NCBI RefSeq assembly: GCF_013416525.1
Contig: NZ_JACCEM010000008.1
Coordinates: 1-64,000, forward strand
Direction: 5' to 3'
Origin: Parapusillimonas granuli
GTDB taxonomy: Bacteria > Pseudomonadota > Gammaproteobacteria > Burkholderiales > Burkholderiaceae_B
DNA: 64,000 nt
Translations under genes and position numbers: made by a program
Shown: in pieces, positions 26,745 to 35,793 of the stretch
Layout: each line of letters opens with the position of its first letter
Position numbering within the stretch: position 1 is the first letter of the stretch
The notes under the pieces: generated by a model
Told to the model about the DNA's origin: nothing
Seen by the model: only the letters and a program-made list of their open reading frames with translations
Databases searched by the model: none

Positions 26745-28178
26745 ATGCCGGCGCGCGACGGCCTGGACGGCCCTGTCGTGGCCTTGCGCAACGGCGGGCT
26801 CATACAGGGCCGGCGCAGCCGGACCTTGCGCTGGTTCCTGGGCGTCCCTTATGCAAAGCCTGCGGCGGGCGCGGCCCGTTTCGACGCTCCGCAAGCGCTG
26901 GATCCCGATCCCGGCGATGAACCGTTCCATGCGCTCGAATTCGGCACCCTGCCCCTGCAAGCCGCGCGCGACCGCCTTGCCATGCTGGGCGGCCCCGACT
27001 GCCTGAACCTGAACATCTGGACTCCCGCGGACCCGCCCGCCGGCCGGTCGCTGCCGGTCATGGTGTGGATACCGGGCGGCGGCTTCATACGCTGCAACGC
27101 CAACGACGCCTTGTACGACGGCGGCAACTTCGCCCAGGGCGGCGCCGTGTTCGTTTCCGTCAACTACCGGGTCGGCGTCGACGGCTTCCTTCATCTGGCG
27201 GGCGCGCCCGCCAACAGAGGCCTGCTGGACATCGTATGCGCCTTGCGGTGGATACGCCGCAATATCGCGGACTTTGGCGGCGACCCCGAACGCATCACCT
27301 TGTTCGGGGAGTCCGCCGGGGCGGGCGCGATCGCCTGCCTGCTCGGCATGCCGTCCGCCGCCGGCCTGTTCCAGCGCGCCATCCTGCAAAGCCCCAGCAC
27401 CGCCACCCACAGCCACGACGACGCAAGGACAGCTCGCCGAGCCATTGCAAGCTTGGCCGGCCATCCCGCCGACCCGGCGGCGTTCCTGGCAGCCCCCGCC
27501 GAAGCGCACGCCATGGCCCTGGCCAGGCTGGCCGGGGACTCCGAACTGCGGCGCACCTTCGGCTTCGGCGCCCATCAGCGCTTTCCTTTGAGGCCGGTGG
27601 TCGACGGCGATTGCCTGCCCGAGCCTCCCGCGCGCGCCCTGATGGGCAGCGAGCGCTTGCCCGCTTCGGTCCTGCTGGGCTCGAATGAGGAAGAAGCCCG
27701 CTTCTATATGGTGCCCAGCGGCGAAATCCGCAGCACCACGATGGACGACGTGCGGCGCTTCGTGCGCGATGCCGGCCTGGATCCGCAGGCCATCGACCGA
27801 TGCGCCCGGCGCCTGTCCGCCGACAGGCGCACCCCGGGTGAGATTCTGTGCGCGCTGCAGTCCGAACATTTGTATCACGCCCCGGCGCGCGAGCTCGCCG
27901 CGGCGCTGGCCTCCAGGGGAGTCCAGGTACACGAGTATTCCTTCGCATGGAGATCCCCTCTTTTCGGCGGGGAGCTCGGGGCGGCGCACGGCGTGGAGCT
28001 GCCCTTCGTCTTCCTGAATCTGGACAACGACGGCGCAAAGGGCTTCATCGGCCCGCCACGGCAATCGTGGCGCGGCCTGGCCGGTGACATGCACGGCGCC
28101 TGGCTGGGCTTTGTCAAGTCGGGAGACCCCGGCTGGCCGCCGATCACGGCTTCGGGCTTCAGACGATTCGGCGCCTGA
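26745..28178 (+). CDS. Type B carboxylesterase/lipase
   Basis: From ATG 26745 this has 477 residues; a TTG at 26727 would add six. It belongs to the alpha/beta-hydrolase carboxylesterase family. The segment FLGVPYAKP leads to the oxyanion glycines in VWIPGGGFIRC, and the nucleophile motif is TLFGESAGAGAIACLLG. The catalytic Glu is expected near EEEARFYM and the His in GAAHGVELPFVF. No signal peptide is evident, so it is probably cytoplasmic. It directly follows a Bug gene and probably cleaves an imported ester. Confidence 0.88.
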   Translation: MPARDGLDGPVVALRNGGLIQGRRSRTLRWFLGVPYAKPAAGAARFDAPQALDPDPGDEPFHALEFGTLPLQAARDRLAMLGGPDCLNLNIWTPADPPAGRSLPVMVWIPGGGFIRCNANDALYDGGNFAQGGAVFVSVNYRVGVDGFLHLAGAPANRGLLDIVCALRWIRRNIADFGGDPERITLFGESAGAGAIACLLGMPSAAGLFQRAILQSPSTATHSHDDARTARRAIASLAGHPADPAAFLAAPAEAHAMALARLAGDSELRRTFGFGAHQRFPLRPVVDGDCLPEPPARALMGSERLPASVLLGSNEEEARFYMVPSGEIRSTTMDDVRRFVRDAGLDPQAIDRCARRLSADRRTPGEILCALQSEHLYHAPARELAAALASRGVQVHEYSFAWRSPLFGGELGAAHGVELPFVFLNLDNDGAKGFIGPPRQSWRGLAGDMHGAWLGFVKSGDPGWPPITASGFRRFGA

Positions 28179-28293
28179 CGGGACACGGCCAACTTCCAGG
28201 CACGACAGGCCCGGGGCATGCCGATTTGGACTCGGCAATGGCATAATCGCTGCAATGGCTCGCGCCGTCCGCGCCGCCCACCAGGAGACCCGC

Positions 28294-29289
28294 ATGCAAT
28301 ACCGACGCCTTGGCGCCAGCAACCTGAAAGTATCCGCCCTGTGCCTGGGCTCCATGATGTTCGGCGACCAGACCGAATTCTCCGAGGCGCGGGACATCGT
28401 GGCGTCCGCCCAGGAACACGGCATCAACTTCATCGACACCGCCGACGTCTACACCAAGGGAAAGTCGGAGGAAATGGTCGGCAGGCTGCTGCAAGGCCGG
28501 CGCGACGACTGGGTCCTGGCGACCAAGCTGGGCAACGCCATGAGCATGCGGCCGAACGAATCGCACTATTCGCGCCACTGGATCACCCGTGAAGTCGACA
28601 ACAGCCTGCGCCGCCTGGATACCGGGCACATCGACATCCTGTATCTGCACAGGGACTTCCACGACGAGAACCTGGACGAAGCCGTGCGCACGGTGGGCGA
28701 CCTGATACGCGCCGGCAAGGTGCGCGCCTTCGCCCTGTCCAATTTCCGGGGCTGGCGCATCGCCGAAGTGGTGCGCCTGTGTGAAAAAGCCAATATGCCG
28801 GGCCCCATCGCCTGCCAGCCCTATTACAACCTGCTGAACCGCGGGCCCGAAGTCGAGATCCTGCCCGCCTGCGCCCATTACGGGCTGGGCGTGGTGCCTT
28901 ACAGCCCCATCGCCCGCGGCGTCCTGACCGGCAAGTATACCCCCGGGCAGGCTCCCGCCCCCGAGACCCGCGCCGGCCGCGGCGACCGGCGCATGATGCA
29001 GACGGAGTTTCGCCGGGAGTCGCTGGAGATCGCCCAGAAGCTGCAGGCCCACTGCCAGGGGAAAGGCATCAAGCTCAATCATTTCGCCACGGCCTGGGTC
29101 CTGGCCAACCGCCATGTCAGCGCCGTCATCGCGGGGCCCCGCACGCTTGCCCAGCTGGAAGACTATTACCCCGCGCTCGACCTCGTCCTAGGCAAGGAAG
29201 ACGAAGCGCTGGTCGATCAGCTGGTCGCGCCCGGGCATGCGTCCACGCATGGGTACAACGACCCCAGCTACCCTTTCTTCGGCCGCTGA
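28294..29289 (+). CDS. Aldo/keto reductase
   Basis: The ATG at 28294 follows AGGAG and gives 331 residues (the frame is open from 28084). It starts MQYRRLGASNLKVSALCLGS as in YghZ/potassium-channel-beta type aldo/keto reductases. Catalytic D48 and Y53 lie in FIDTADVYTKGKSEE, a lysine follows in VLATKLGN, and the histidine is in ILYLHRDF. It reduces aldehydes or ketones with NADPH, substrate unknown. It is 115 bases downstream of the carboxylesterase and could belong to the same pathway. Confidence 0.9.
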   Translation: MQYRRLGASNLKVSALCLGSMMFGDQTEFSEARDIVASAQEHGINFIDTADVYTKGKSEEMVGRLLQGRRDDWVLATKLGNAMSMRPNESHYSRHWITREVDNSLRRLDTGHIDILYLHRDFHDENLDEAVRTVGDLIRAGKVRAFALSNFRGWRIAEVVRLCEKANMPGPIACQPYYNLLNRGPEVEILPACAHYGLGVVPYSPIARGVLTGKYTPGQAPAPETRAGRGDRRMMQTEFRRESLEIAQKLQAHCQGKGIKLNHFATAWVLANRHVSAVIAGPRTLAQLEDYYPALDLVLGKEDEALVDQLVAPGHASTHGYNDPSYPFFGR

Positions 29290-29325
29290 GGCGCAGCGGC
29301 CGCCGCCCGCGGGGATACCGCCACG

Positions 29326-29880
29326 ATGATGGACATCACAGACAGCATCTGGACGACCATCGTCCAGGAATTTTCCGACATCCCCGACGCCTCCGAGGCC
29401 ACGCGCATGGTGCTGCGGCTGACCATGGCGGTTCTGCTGGGCGCCGCGATCGGCTTCGAGCGCGAATTGCGCGGCAAGGCGGCCGGGCTGCGCACCCACA
29501 TGCTGGTATCCCTGGGCGCCGCCATTTTCGTCTTCGTGCCGCTGCAAAGCGGCATGCCGCTGGCGGACGCCAGCCGCGTGCTGCAGGGCGTGATCGCCGG
29601 CATCGGCTTCCTGGGCGCGGGGGCGATCATCAAGCTCGGCGAGGACGAGCAGGTCAAGGGCCTGACCACCGCCGCCAGCATCTGGGTCGCGGCCGCCATC
29701 GGCATCGCGGCCGGCATGGGCAAGGAAACCACGGCCGTGATCAGCACGCTGGCCGCCCTGTTCATCCTGGCCATCGTGCACCGGCTGGAAAACCGCGTGA
29801 TACACGACCGCCCGGAACCGGGCCCCGAAGACAGCCGCGCAGCGAAGCGCAAGGCGGGCCCCGATACCCCGACGAAATGA
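29326..29880 (+). CDS. MgtC/SapB family membrane protein
   Basis: A 184-residue protein with about four or five membrane segments. The family signature is clear: RLTMAVLLGAAIGFERELRGKAAGLRTHMLV, then GVIAGIGFLGAGAIIK and TTAASIWVAAAIGIAAGMG. Salmonella MgtC supports growth at low magnesium and in macrophages by acting on ATP synthase; environmental homologues are less understood. The C-terminal extension of MgtC is absent. No Mg-sensing leader was recognised upstream. Confidence 0.9.
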   Translation: MMDITDSIWTTIVQEFSDIPDASEATRMVLRLTMAVLLGAAIGFERELRGKAAGLRTHMLVSLGAAIFVFVPLQSGMPLADASRVLQGVIAGIGFLGAGAIIKLGEDEQVKGLTTAASIWVAAAIGIAAGMGKETTAVISTLAALFILAIVHRLENRVIHDRPEPGPEDSRAAKRKAGPDTPTK

Positions 29881-29913
29881 CGGACTGCCGCGCGGCGGCG
29901 GCCGGCGCCGGCC

Positions 29914-32031
29914 CTAAGGCGTGATGGTCTTGGGGAAGCCCGCCTCGTCCTTTTCCTCGGCGCCGTCGGTGCGCGAACTCTGGATTTCCTTGTTGGACTC
30001 CGGCTTTTCCTTGGCCGCGTCCCGGCCCGCGCCGGTCGTTTCTTTCTTTGCGCCGCCCGCGCTCGCGAAGGAGGCGCAGCCGGTGCTCTGGTCCGTGCCG
30101 ACGTTCAGCAAAGGCAGGATGGCGGCGAAGGGCGTGGCGACCACGCCCAGCGCGACGGCCGCGCCCACGCGGGCGGCAAGAGGGCCTTTCTCGACCCCCA
30201 CGTCAGGGTTCTTGAAGGTGCCCTTGGCGTAGAGCGGCGAGCGCAGCGTGAAGACGCGCACCGTCTTGTTTTGCGGCAGGATGCGCAAATCCAGGCTTTC
30301 CTCGGCCAGATTGATCCGGCCCTCGACGTCGACCACGGCGTCGTCGGTTTCCAGCCGGAAGACCCTGGCCCGCATCACGCCGTCCTTGACGGCGAAGTCG
30401 CTGGCCAGGCAGTCCATGATCACCTGCTCGTCGCCGAAGATCTGGACCATCACCATGTTGGCGACATTCAGGCCGGCGGCCTCCAGCAGGAAGCGGCTGA
30501 TGGTGCCGCGGCTCGCCATCGCCTGCAATTCGCCGTTCGAGTTGCCCAGCAGTTCGGCCAGGGAAACGCCCTGCCCCTTCAGCTTGGCGTCGCCGAACAA
30601 CTCGCCGAAGCTCGCGTCCATGCGTTCCGCGCCGGGGAACAGCTGCTTGAGCTTCAGATGCCGCGCCTGGGCCGACAGGTCCGCCTTGATGCGCTCGTCG
30701 CGGCCGTCCAGCACGAGCTCGTTGGCCAGCGTGCCGCCCGCGAAACCGAAGTTGAGCGGCTTCAAGGACAGCACGCCGTCCTCCAGCACCACATGAGCCT
30801 TGATATCGTCCAGCGGCAAGTCCTTGTCGCGCAGGATTTTCTCGCCTTCGAACTTCACGTCGGCATCCATGACCTTCCAGGCGTCGGTGTTCAACGGCTT
30901 GGCGGGCAACGCCTTGTCGGCGGGCTGCTTGAAGTCGGACTCCTTTTTCTCCCGCTTTTCCATGCCGCTGGTTTCGAGCCCGATGAGCGGGCCCAGGTCG
31001 CGCAGGCGCAGCAGGCTGGACTGGACTTCGCCCGTCAGCAGGGGCCGAGGCTTGCGCCGATGGTATTCAAGCGTGCCGCGCAAATCGCTTTTGCCCATCA
31101 CGCCCTTGAATTCCTCGTAGCGCCAGACATCGTCCTCGCCTTCGAGCGTGGCGACCAGCCGACCTTCGGTTTCGTAAGGCGGTGTTTCGGGCAGCGCGAC
31201 GCCCAGCAGGGGCAACAGATCGGCCATGGTGTCGCCGGCGAGGATCAGGCGCACGTCCAGGGCGGCCAGGGATTGAGGCCGGGTCACCGACCCTTCCAGG
31301 CCGATGGTGGTCGTCCCGACGCTGACCTTGCCCCGGAAAGGGAAAGGCTCGGCCCCGTCGCGCAAAGACAGCACGCCGCCCGACTTGCCTTCGCCGGTCA
31401 GCTCGGCCTGCCGATACCGGCCCTGCGCCTTCCATTCCAGGCCATAGCCGTCCGGGCCCGGCTGCGCAATGCTGTCCAGTTCCGTCCGGAAGTCCAGTTC
31501 CCGGGACGCGTCCACCACCTGCGCCCGGACGCTGGTGAGCGACAGGGACTGCAGATCGAACTTCCATTCGGACGGCGTCTTGGCTTCTTCCGTGGATGCG
31601 TTCAGCGCCCAGTTCACCGCTCCGTTTTCCTGGCGCTCCAGCAGCAGCGAGGCGTCCTCGATGTGCAGTTGGCTCAAGCGGAAGACCCGATGGAAAAGCG
31701 CGCCCGAATCGATGGTGGCGACCAGGCGCGACGCCTCGGCCATGGTCTTGCCTGCGCCCGCCCAGGCAGGGTTGCCGACCACGACCTGATTGGCGGTGAC
31801 GCGCGGCCACGGCAGCCAGCGCGGCCCGTCGGCGTCCTGGGGCGGCCGGAGCCAATCGACGTCGAGATCGCCCCGAATTTGCACGGGGCGATGGATGGCG
31901 TCGGCCACGCGCTGGCTGACCCAGGGACGGGCGAAGTTCCAGTTGGCGCTCGCCAGCAGCGCCGCCGCAGCCACGACCGCGAGCAGCAGCCCGAACAGAG
32001 ACCACAAGGTTATTTTGACGTAGCGTGGCAT
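29914..32031 (-). CDS. AsmA family protein
   Basis: The ATG at 32031 gives 705 residues beginning MPRYVKITLWSLFGLLLAV, a single N-terminal membrane anchor. The long periplasmic part has the AsmA/TamB-like chorein start (RPVQIRGDLDVDWLRPP, VVVGNPAWAG) and the conserved C-terminal AsmA domain (VSLAELLGNSNGELQAM to SLDLRILPQNKTVRVFTLRSPL). Such proteins are thought to move phospholipids between membranes. The tail (GAGRDAAKEKPESNKE) is a low-complexity extension. It is the third gene of a minus-strand run after the CoA-transferase and ddh. Confidence 0.88.
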   Translation of the reverse strand: MPRYVKITLWSLFGLLLAVVAAAALLASANWNFARPWVSQRVADAIHRPVQIRGDLDVDWLRPPQDADGPRWLPWPRVTANQVVVGNPAWAGAGKTMAEASRLVATIDSGALFHRVFRLSQLHIEDASLLLERQENGAVNWALNASTEEAKTPSEWKFDLQSLSLTSVRAQVVDASRELDFRTELDSIAQPGPDGYGLEWKAQGRYRQAELTGEGKSGGVLSLRDGAEPFPFRGKVSVGTTTIGLEGSVTRPQSLAALDVRLILAGDTMADLLPLLGVALPETPPYETEGRLVATLEGEDDVWRYEEFKGVMGKSDLRGTLEYHRRKPRPLLTGEVQSSLLRLRDLGPLIGLETSGMEKREKKESDFKQPADKALPAKPLNTDAWKVMDADVKFEGEKILRDKDLPLDDIKAHVVLEDGVLSLKPLNFGFAGGTLANELVLDGRDERIKADLSAQARHLKLKQLFPGAERMDASFGELFGDAKLKGQGVSLAELLGNSNGELQAMASRGTISRFLLEAAGLNVANMVMVQIFGDEQVIMDCLASDFAVKDGVMRARVFRLETDDAVVDVEGRINLAEESLDLRILPQNKTVRVFTLRSPLYAKGTFKNPDVGVEKGPLAARVGAAVALGVVATPFAAILPLLNVGTDQSTGCASFASAGGAKKETTGAGRDAAKEKPESNKEIQSSRTDGAEEKDEAGFPKTITP

Positions 32032-32181
32032 GATCGCTCCCGGTCCCCGCCGCAAAACTTGCGTAGGTCAACAATGTCAAGTCATTGTAGAAGGGCCGGG
32101 CGCGAAGCATGCAACCGGGGTAAACCAAACGCTACAAAACCCCTGGCCCTGCCGGCGCTGAAATACGGGCGGCGCAGGGCT

Positions 32182-33165
32182 TCAGAGCAGTTCCTTGCGC
32201 AGCTGCGCCGGGGTCTTGGGCGACAGCAGCCCGGGCGGCACGTCGAACACCGTGCGCGCGCCCGCCACGCCCTGCTGGTTCAGGCGATGGGCGGCGCGGG
32301 CATAGGCGACCAGCACGCTGGAAGTGAACTCGGGGTTGCTTTCCAGGGTGAGCGAATATTCCATCACCTGCTTGCTGCCGTTTCCGGTCGAGCCGCTGCG
32401 TATCACGAAGCCGCCGTGGGGCATGGCCCCGTGATCGCGCGCCAGCGCTTCGGCGGTGATGAACGTGACGGTCGTGTCGTAGTCGGCGAAGTAGTCCGGC
32501 ATGGTCACGATGGCCTGTTCCACCTGCGCGGCATCGGCGCCCTCTTCCAGCACGACATAGCATTCGCGCGTGTGTTTCTCGCGCGTGCTGAGCTTGGGCG
32601 CCGCGCCGCTGCGCACGCGCGCCACCGCCTCGTCGACGGGCACCGTGTATTGCACCGCGCCCTTGACGCCGGGCACGCGCCGGATGGCGTCCGAGTGCCC
32701 CTGGCTGAGCCCCTTGCCCCAGAATGTGTAGCTTGCGCCCTCGGGCAGGATGGCTTCGCCGAACAGGCGGTTCAAGGAGAACAGGCCGGGATCCCAGCCC
32801 ACGGAAATCAAGGCGACATTGCCCGCCGGCTCGGCGGACTGGTTGACGGCTTCGAAATATTCGGGAATCTTCGCATGCGTATCGAAGCTGTCCACCGTGT
32901 TGAACAAGGCGGCCAGCGCCGGCCCCTGCTCGGGCAGGTCGTTCTTGGACCCGCCGCAAAGAATGAGGACGTCGATCTCGCCCTGGAAGCGCGCGATGTC
33001 GTCCATGGCGTGCACCGCCACGGGGCCCAGCGTTTTCACGGCGCCGGGATCGCGCCGCGAGAACACCGCGACCAGTTCCATGTCGCTGCTTTGCGAAATC
33101 GCGGACTCGACGCCGCGCCCCAGGTTGCCGTATCCGGCGATGCCGATTTTGATTTTCCCAGACAT
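32182..33165 (-). CDS. ddh: meso-Diaminopimelate D-dehydrogenase
   Basis: The ATG at 33165 gives 327 residues, matching the usual 320-330. The N-terminal Rossmann motif is KIGIAGYGNLGRGVE, followed by AVFSRRDP. Substrate residues typical of the family include CGGSKNDLPEQGP, DSFDTHAKIPEYF and SVGWDPGLFSLNR. The C-terminal part contains HGGFVIRSGSTGNGSKQVMEYSL. The enzyme makes meso-DAP directly from tetrahydrodipicolinate with NADPH and ammonia, a one-step alternative to the succinylase route of lysine and peptidoglycan synthesis. Confidence 0.9.
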   Translation of the reverse strand: MSGKIKIGIAGYGNLGRGVESAISQSSDMELVAVFSRRDPGAVKTLGPVAVHAMDDIARFQGEIDVLILCGGSKNDLPEQGPALAALFNTVDSFDTHAKIPEYFEAVNQSAEPAGNVALISVGWDPGLFSLNRLFGEAILPEGASYTFWGKGLSQGHSDAIRRVPGVKGAVQYTVPVDEAVARVRSGAAPKLSTREKHTRECYVVLEEGADAAQVEQAIVTMPDYFADYDTTVTFITAEALARDHGAMPHGGFVIRSGSTGNGSKQVMEYSLTLESNPEFTSSVLVAYARAAHRLNQQGVAGARTVFDVPPGLLSPKTPAQLRKELL

Positions 33166-33220
33166 TGCTGCCATTCCTTCTGTCATTATGAACATCGGAA
33201 TTGTAGCGACCCCGGCTCGG

Positions 33221-34714
33221 TCAAGGGCGCATGGACCCCGTGTCGCGGTACCGGAGGTGCCAGGCGAAGGCCTCGCCGAGCAGCTGCGGCGTCTGCCCGC
33301 CCGCCTGGGCACAGGCGCGCTCGAAGTAGGCGCGCAGCTCGTCGCGGAAATCCGGGTGGCAGCAGCGCTCGATGATGAGCCGGGCGCGTTCGCGCGGGGC
33401 CAGGCCGCGCAGGTCCGCCAGGCCCCATTCCGTGGCGACCACGTCGACGTCGTGCTCGGTGTGGTCCACGTGCGTGGCCATGGGCACCACGCTGGAGACC
33501 GCGCCGCCCTTCGCCACCGACTTGCTCACGAAGATGGACAAATGCGCATTGCGGGCGAAGTCGCCCGAGCCGCCTATGCCGTTCATCATGTGGGTGCCGC
33601 CCACGTGGGTGGAATTCACGTTGCCGTAGAGGTCGAATTCCAGCGCGGTGTTGATGGCGATGAGGCCCAGCCGCCGCAGGATCTCGGGATGGTTGCTGAT
33701 TTCCTGCGGGCGCAGAAGCAGCCGCGAACGATAGCGTTCGACGTCGTCCAGGAAGGCCTGGTGCCGGCGCTCGGACAGCGTGATGGAAGAAGCCGAGGCG
33801 AAGGTCAGCTGGCCGGAATCCAGCAAGTCGAAGGCGCTGTCCTGCAGCACCTCGGAATACATGGTCATGCCGCTGAAGGGCGATCCCACCAGGCCGTGCA
33901 GCACCGCGTTGGCGATGGTGCCGATGCCGGCCTGCAAGGGCAGCAGCGAGGGCTCGAGGCGCCCCGCGTCGACTTCGCCCTGCAGGAAGCCCACCACATG
34001 CCGGGCGATCGACTGCGTCTCGGCGTCGGGCGGCAGGATGGTGGAGGGGCTGTCCGGGCTGTCGGTCAGCACGATGGCGGCGATGCGCGCGGGGTCGACT
34101 TCAATGGCGCGCGTGCCGATGCGCTGGCCGCAATGCGTCAGCGGAATCGGTCGGCGGCCGGGGCGCGGACCAGGCACGTAGATGTCGTGCAGGTCTTCCA
34201 GCGCCGCCGGCATGCTGAGGTTCAACTCGATGATCACCCGCCTGGCCTGCTGCGCGAAATTGGCCGAATTGCCCACGGAGGTGCTGGGCACGATGCCGCC
34301 GTCTTCGGTGATCGCGACCGCCTCGATCACCGCGATGTCGATCGCGTCGAGATTGCCGGCGCGCAGCTGTTCGGCCGTTTCGGACAAGTGCTGGTCGATG
34401 AACATGACCTCGCCGGCATTGATCTTGCGGCGCAGCGTCGCATCGCCCTGGAAGGGCATGCGGCGCGCCAGCAGCCCGGCCTCGGCCATCACGCCGTCGC
34501 TGTCGTTGCCCAGCGAGGCGCCCGTGATCAAGGTGATGGAAAGGCCGTCGCGCCTGGCGCGCTCGGCCAGCGCGGCCGGCATAGCCTTGCAATCGCCGGC
34601 TTTCGTGAAGCCGCTCATCCCGACCACCATGCCGTCGCGGAACAATTCCGCCGCCTCTTGGGCGGACATGAGTCTTTTTTCCAGGCCCGGAAAACGAATT
34701 CGCTTGGTATGCAT
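33221..34714 (-). CDS. Acetyl-CoA hydrolase/succinyl-CoA:acetate CoA-transferase family
   Basis: The ATG at 34714 gives 497 residues, the length of Cat1/SucC-type CoA-transferases. N-terminal MVVGMSGFTKAGDCKAMP and the C-terminal ALEFDLYGNVNSTHVGG, with the active-site Glu in ALEFDLYG, followed by MMNGIGGSGDFARNA, are diagnostic. It moves CoA between acetyl-CoA/propionyl-CoA and succinate, or hydrolyses acetyl-CoA. A LysR gene is divergent and a palindrome lies between them. ddh follows 55 bases downstream. Confidence 0.92.
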   Translation of the reverse strand: MHTKRIRFPGLEKRLMSAQEAAELFRDGMVVGMSGFTKAGDCKAMPAALAERARRDGLSITLITGASLGNDSDGVMAEAGLLARRMPFQGDATLRRKINAGEVMFIDQHLSETAEQLRAGNLDAIDIAVIEAVAITEDGGIVPSTSVGNSANFAQQARRVIIELNLSMPAALEDLHDIYVPGPRPGRRPIPLTHCGQRIGTRAIEVDPARIAAIVLTDSPDSPSTILPPDAETQSIARHVVGFLQGEVDAGRLEPSLLPLQAGIGTIANAVLHGLVGSPFSGMTMYSEVLQDSAFDLLDSGQLTFASASSITLSERRHQAFLDDVERYRSRLLLRPQEISNHPEILRRLGLIAINTALEFDLYGNVNSTHVGGTHMMNGIGGSGDFARNAHLSIFVSKSVAKGGAVSSVVPMATHVDHTEHDVDVVATEWGLADLRGLAPRERARLIIERCCHPDFRDELRAYFERACAQAGGQTPQLLGEAFAWHLRYRDTGSMRP

Positions 34715-34768
34715 GTTGTCTCTCGAATTACAAATTGAATTTGCCGTCACACGGCAGCAGAGATTAAC

Positions 34769-34783
34769 ATTCACATAATGAAT
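34769..34783. promoter_or_regulatory. LysR-type box in the CoA-transferase/LysR intergenic region
   Basis: ATTCA-N5-TGAAT is a perfect dyad matching the T-N11-A pattern of LysR-type regulator sites. It lies between the divergent LysR gene (34827) and the CoA-transferase gene (34714), 44 bases upstream of the former. Confidence 0.55.
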
Positions 34784-34826
34784 TTAATTTACCTATTCCA
34801 GTCGTTTTATTCATGAGTTAGCCGGC

Positions 34827-35738
34827 ATGGACGTCCGCTCCCTTCGCTACTTCATCGAGACGGTCAGGCAGCAAAGCCTTACCGCTGCGGCGCGCAAGCT
34901 GGACGTCACGCAATCCACCATCAGCAAGATGATCCGCCAGCTGGAAGACGAGGTCGGCGAGCCGCTGCTCATCCGCGCGTCGCGGCCGCTGGTGCTGACC
35001 GATGCCGGCAAGGTGGTGTACGAGCGCGGGCAAGACGTGATCGCGGCCATGCACCGCCTGGCCCTGGAATTGCGCGAGACCCAGGCGCTGAACCAGGGCA
35101 CGCTCGAACTGGGCATGCCGCCCATGATCAATCTGCTGTTCACCCAGGTGCTGAAGGCCTTCCGCTCGCAATACCCCGGGATCCGGCTCGTGCTGCACGA
35201 GGACACCGGCCGCGAGATCGAACGCCGCGTGGCGCGCGGCGAGCTGGAGATCGGCATGAGCGTGCTGCCGCTGGACCCGGCGCCCGACCTCGAAAGCGCG
35301 GAAGTGGCCCGGCACGCCGTCTGGGCGCTGGGCGAACCGGGTTCGTTCAAGCCGTCCGGCAAGGGCTTGCGGCTCGACGCCCTGCGCGGCCGGCCGCTCG
35401 TACTGCTGGACGACGACTTCGCCATGACGCGCGCATTGCGCAGGGCTTTCCTGCAGGCGGGCTTCGAGCCGCTGGTGGCGGCGCAAAGCAGCCAATGGGA
35501 CTGGACGGTGTCCATGGCGCGCGCCGGCATGGGGCTGGCGCTGCTGCCCGAGCCCTTCGTACAGCGCATCAATCGGGAAGGCCTGGTGCTGGCGCCCATC
35601 GTCGAGCCCGAAGTCCATTGGCCGGTAGCGCTGCTGTGGAACGCGCGCTATCTGTCGCACGCCGCCCAGGCCTGGCTGGAGGTCTCCCGGCGGGTGCTGG
35701 GCATCCGATGGAGCGGCGACGAAAAAACCGGCGCATGA
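34827..35738 (+). CDS. LysR family transcriptional regulator
   Basis: A 303-residue regulator. The N-terminal winged helix (1-60) starts MDVRSLRYFIETVRQQSLTA, with LDVTQSTISKMIRQLEDEVGEPLL as recognition region. The C-terminal co-inducer domain (about 90-295) resembles CynR/CbbR-like PBP folds. The inducer is unknown. Divergent orientation to the CoA-transferase points to control of that operon. Its last codons lie inside the hairpin that terminates ahpF from the other strand. Confidence 0.92.
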   Translation: MDVRSLRYFIETVRQQSLTAAARKLDVTQSTISKMIRQLEDEVGEPLLIRASRPLVLTDAGKVVYERGQDVIAAMHRLALELRETQALNQGTLELGMPPMINLLFTQVLKAFRSQYPGIRLVLHEDTGREIERRVARGELEIGMSVLPLDPAPDLESAEVARHAVWALGEPGSFKPSGKGLRLDALRGRPLVLLDDDFAMTRALRRAFLQAGFEPLVAAQSSQWDWTVSMARAGMGLALLPEPFVQRINREGLVLAPIVEPEVHWPVALLWNARYLSHAAQAWLEVSRRVLGIRWSGDEKTGA

Positions 35739-35753
35739 TGCATGCGCCGGTTT
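35722..35753 (-). terminator. Intrinsic terminator of ahpF, inside the 3' end of the LysR gene
   Basis: A perfect 13-base stem (35725-35737 with 35741-35753) has a 3-base loop. Read on the minus strand it is followed by T6, so it should end the ahpF transcript. The LysR stop codon (35736-35738) lies in the same hairpin, an economical use of a convergent junction. Confidence 0.8.
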
Positions 35754-35793
35754 CCGGAACGATGACCGCGGGGCGGCGGCTGCCGCCCGGGCC

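Noticed and set aside
30271-33375. A 1034-codon plus-strand open frame opposite AsmA and ddh
   Set aside because: It crosses two clear minus-strand genes and the gap between them, has no recognisable domain and has His/Gln/Arg-rich shadow composition.
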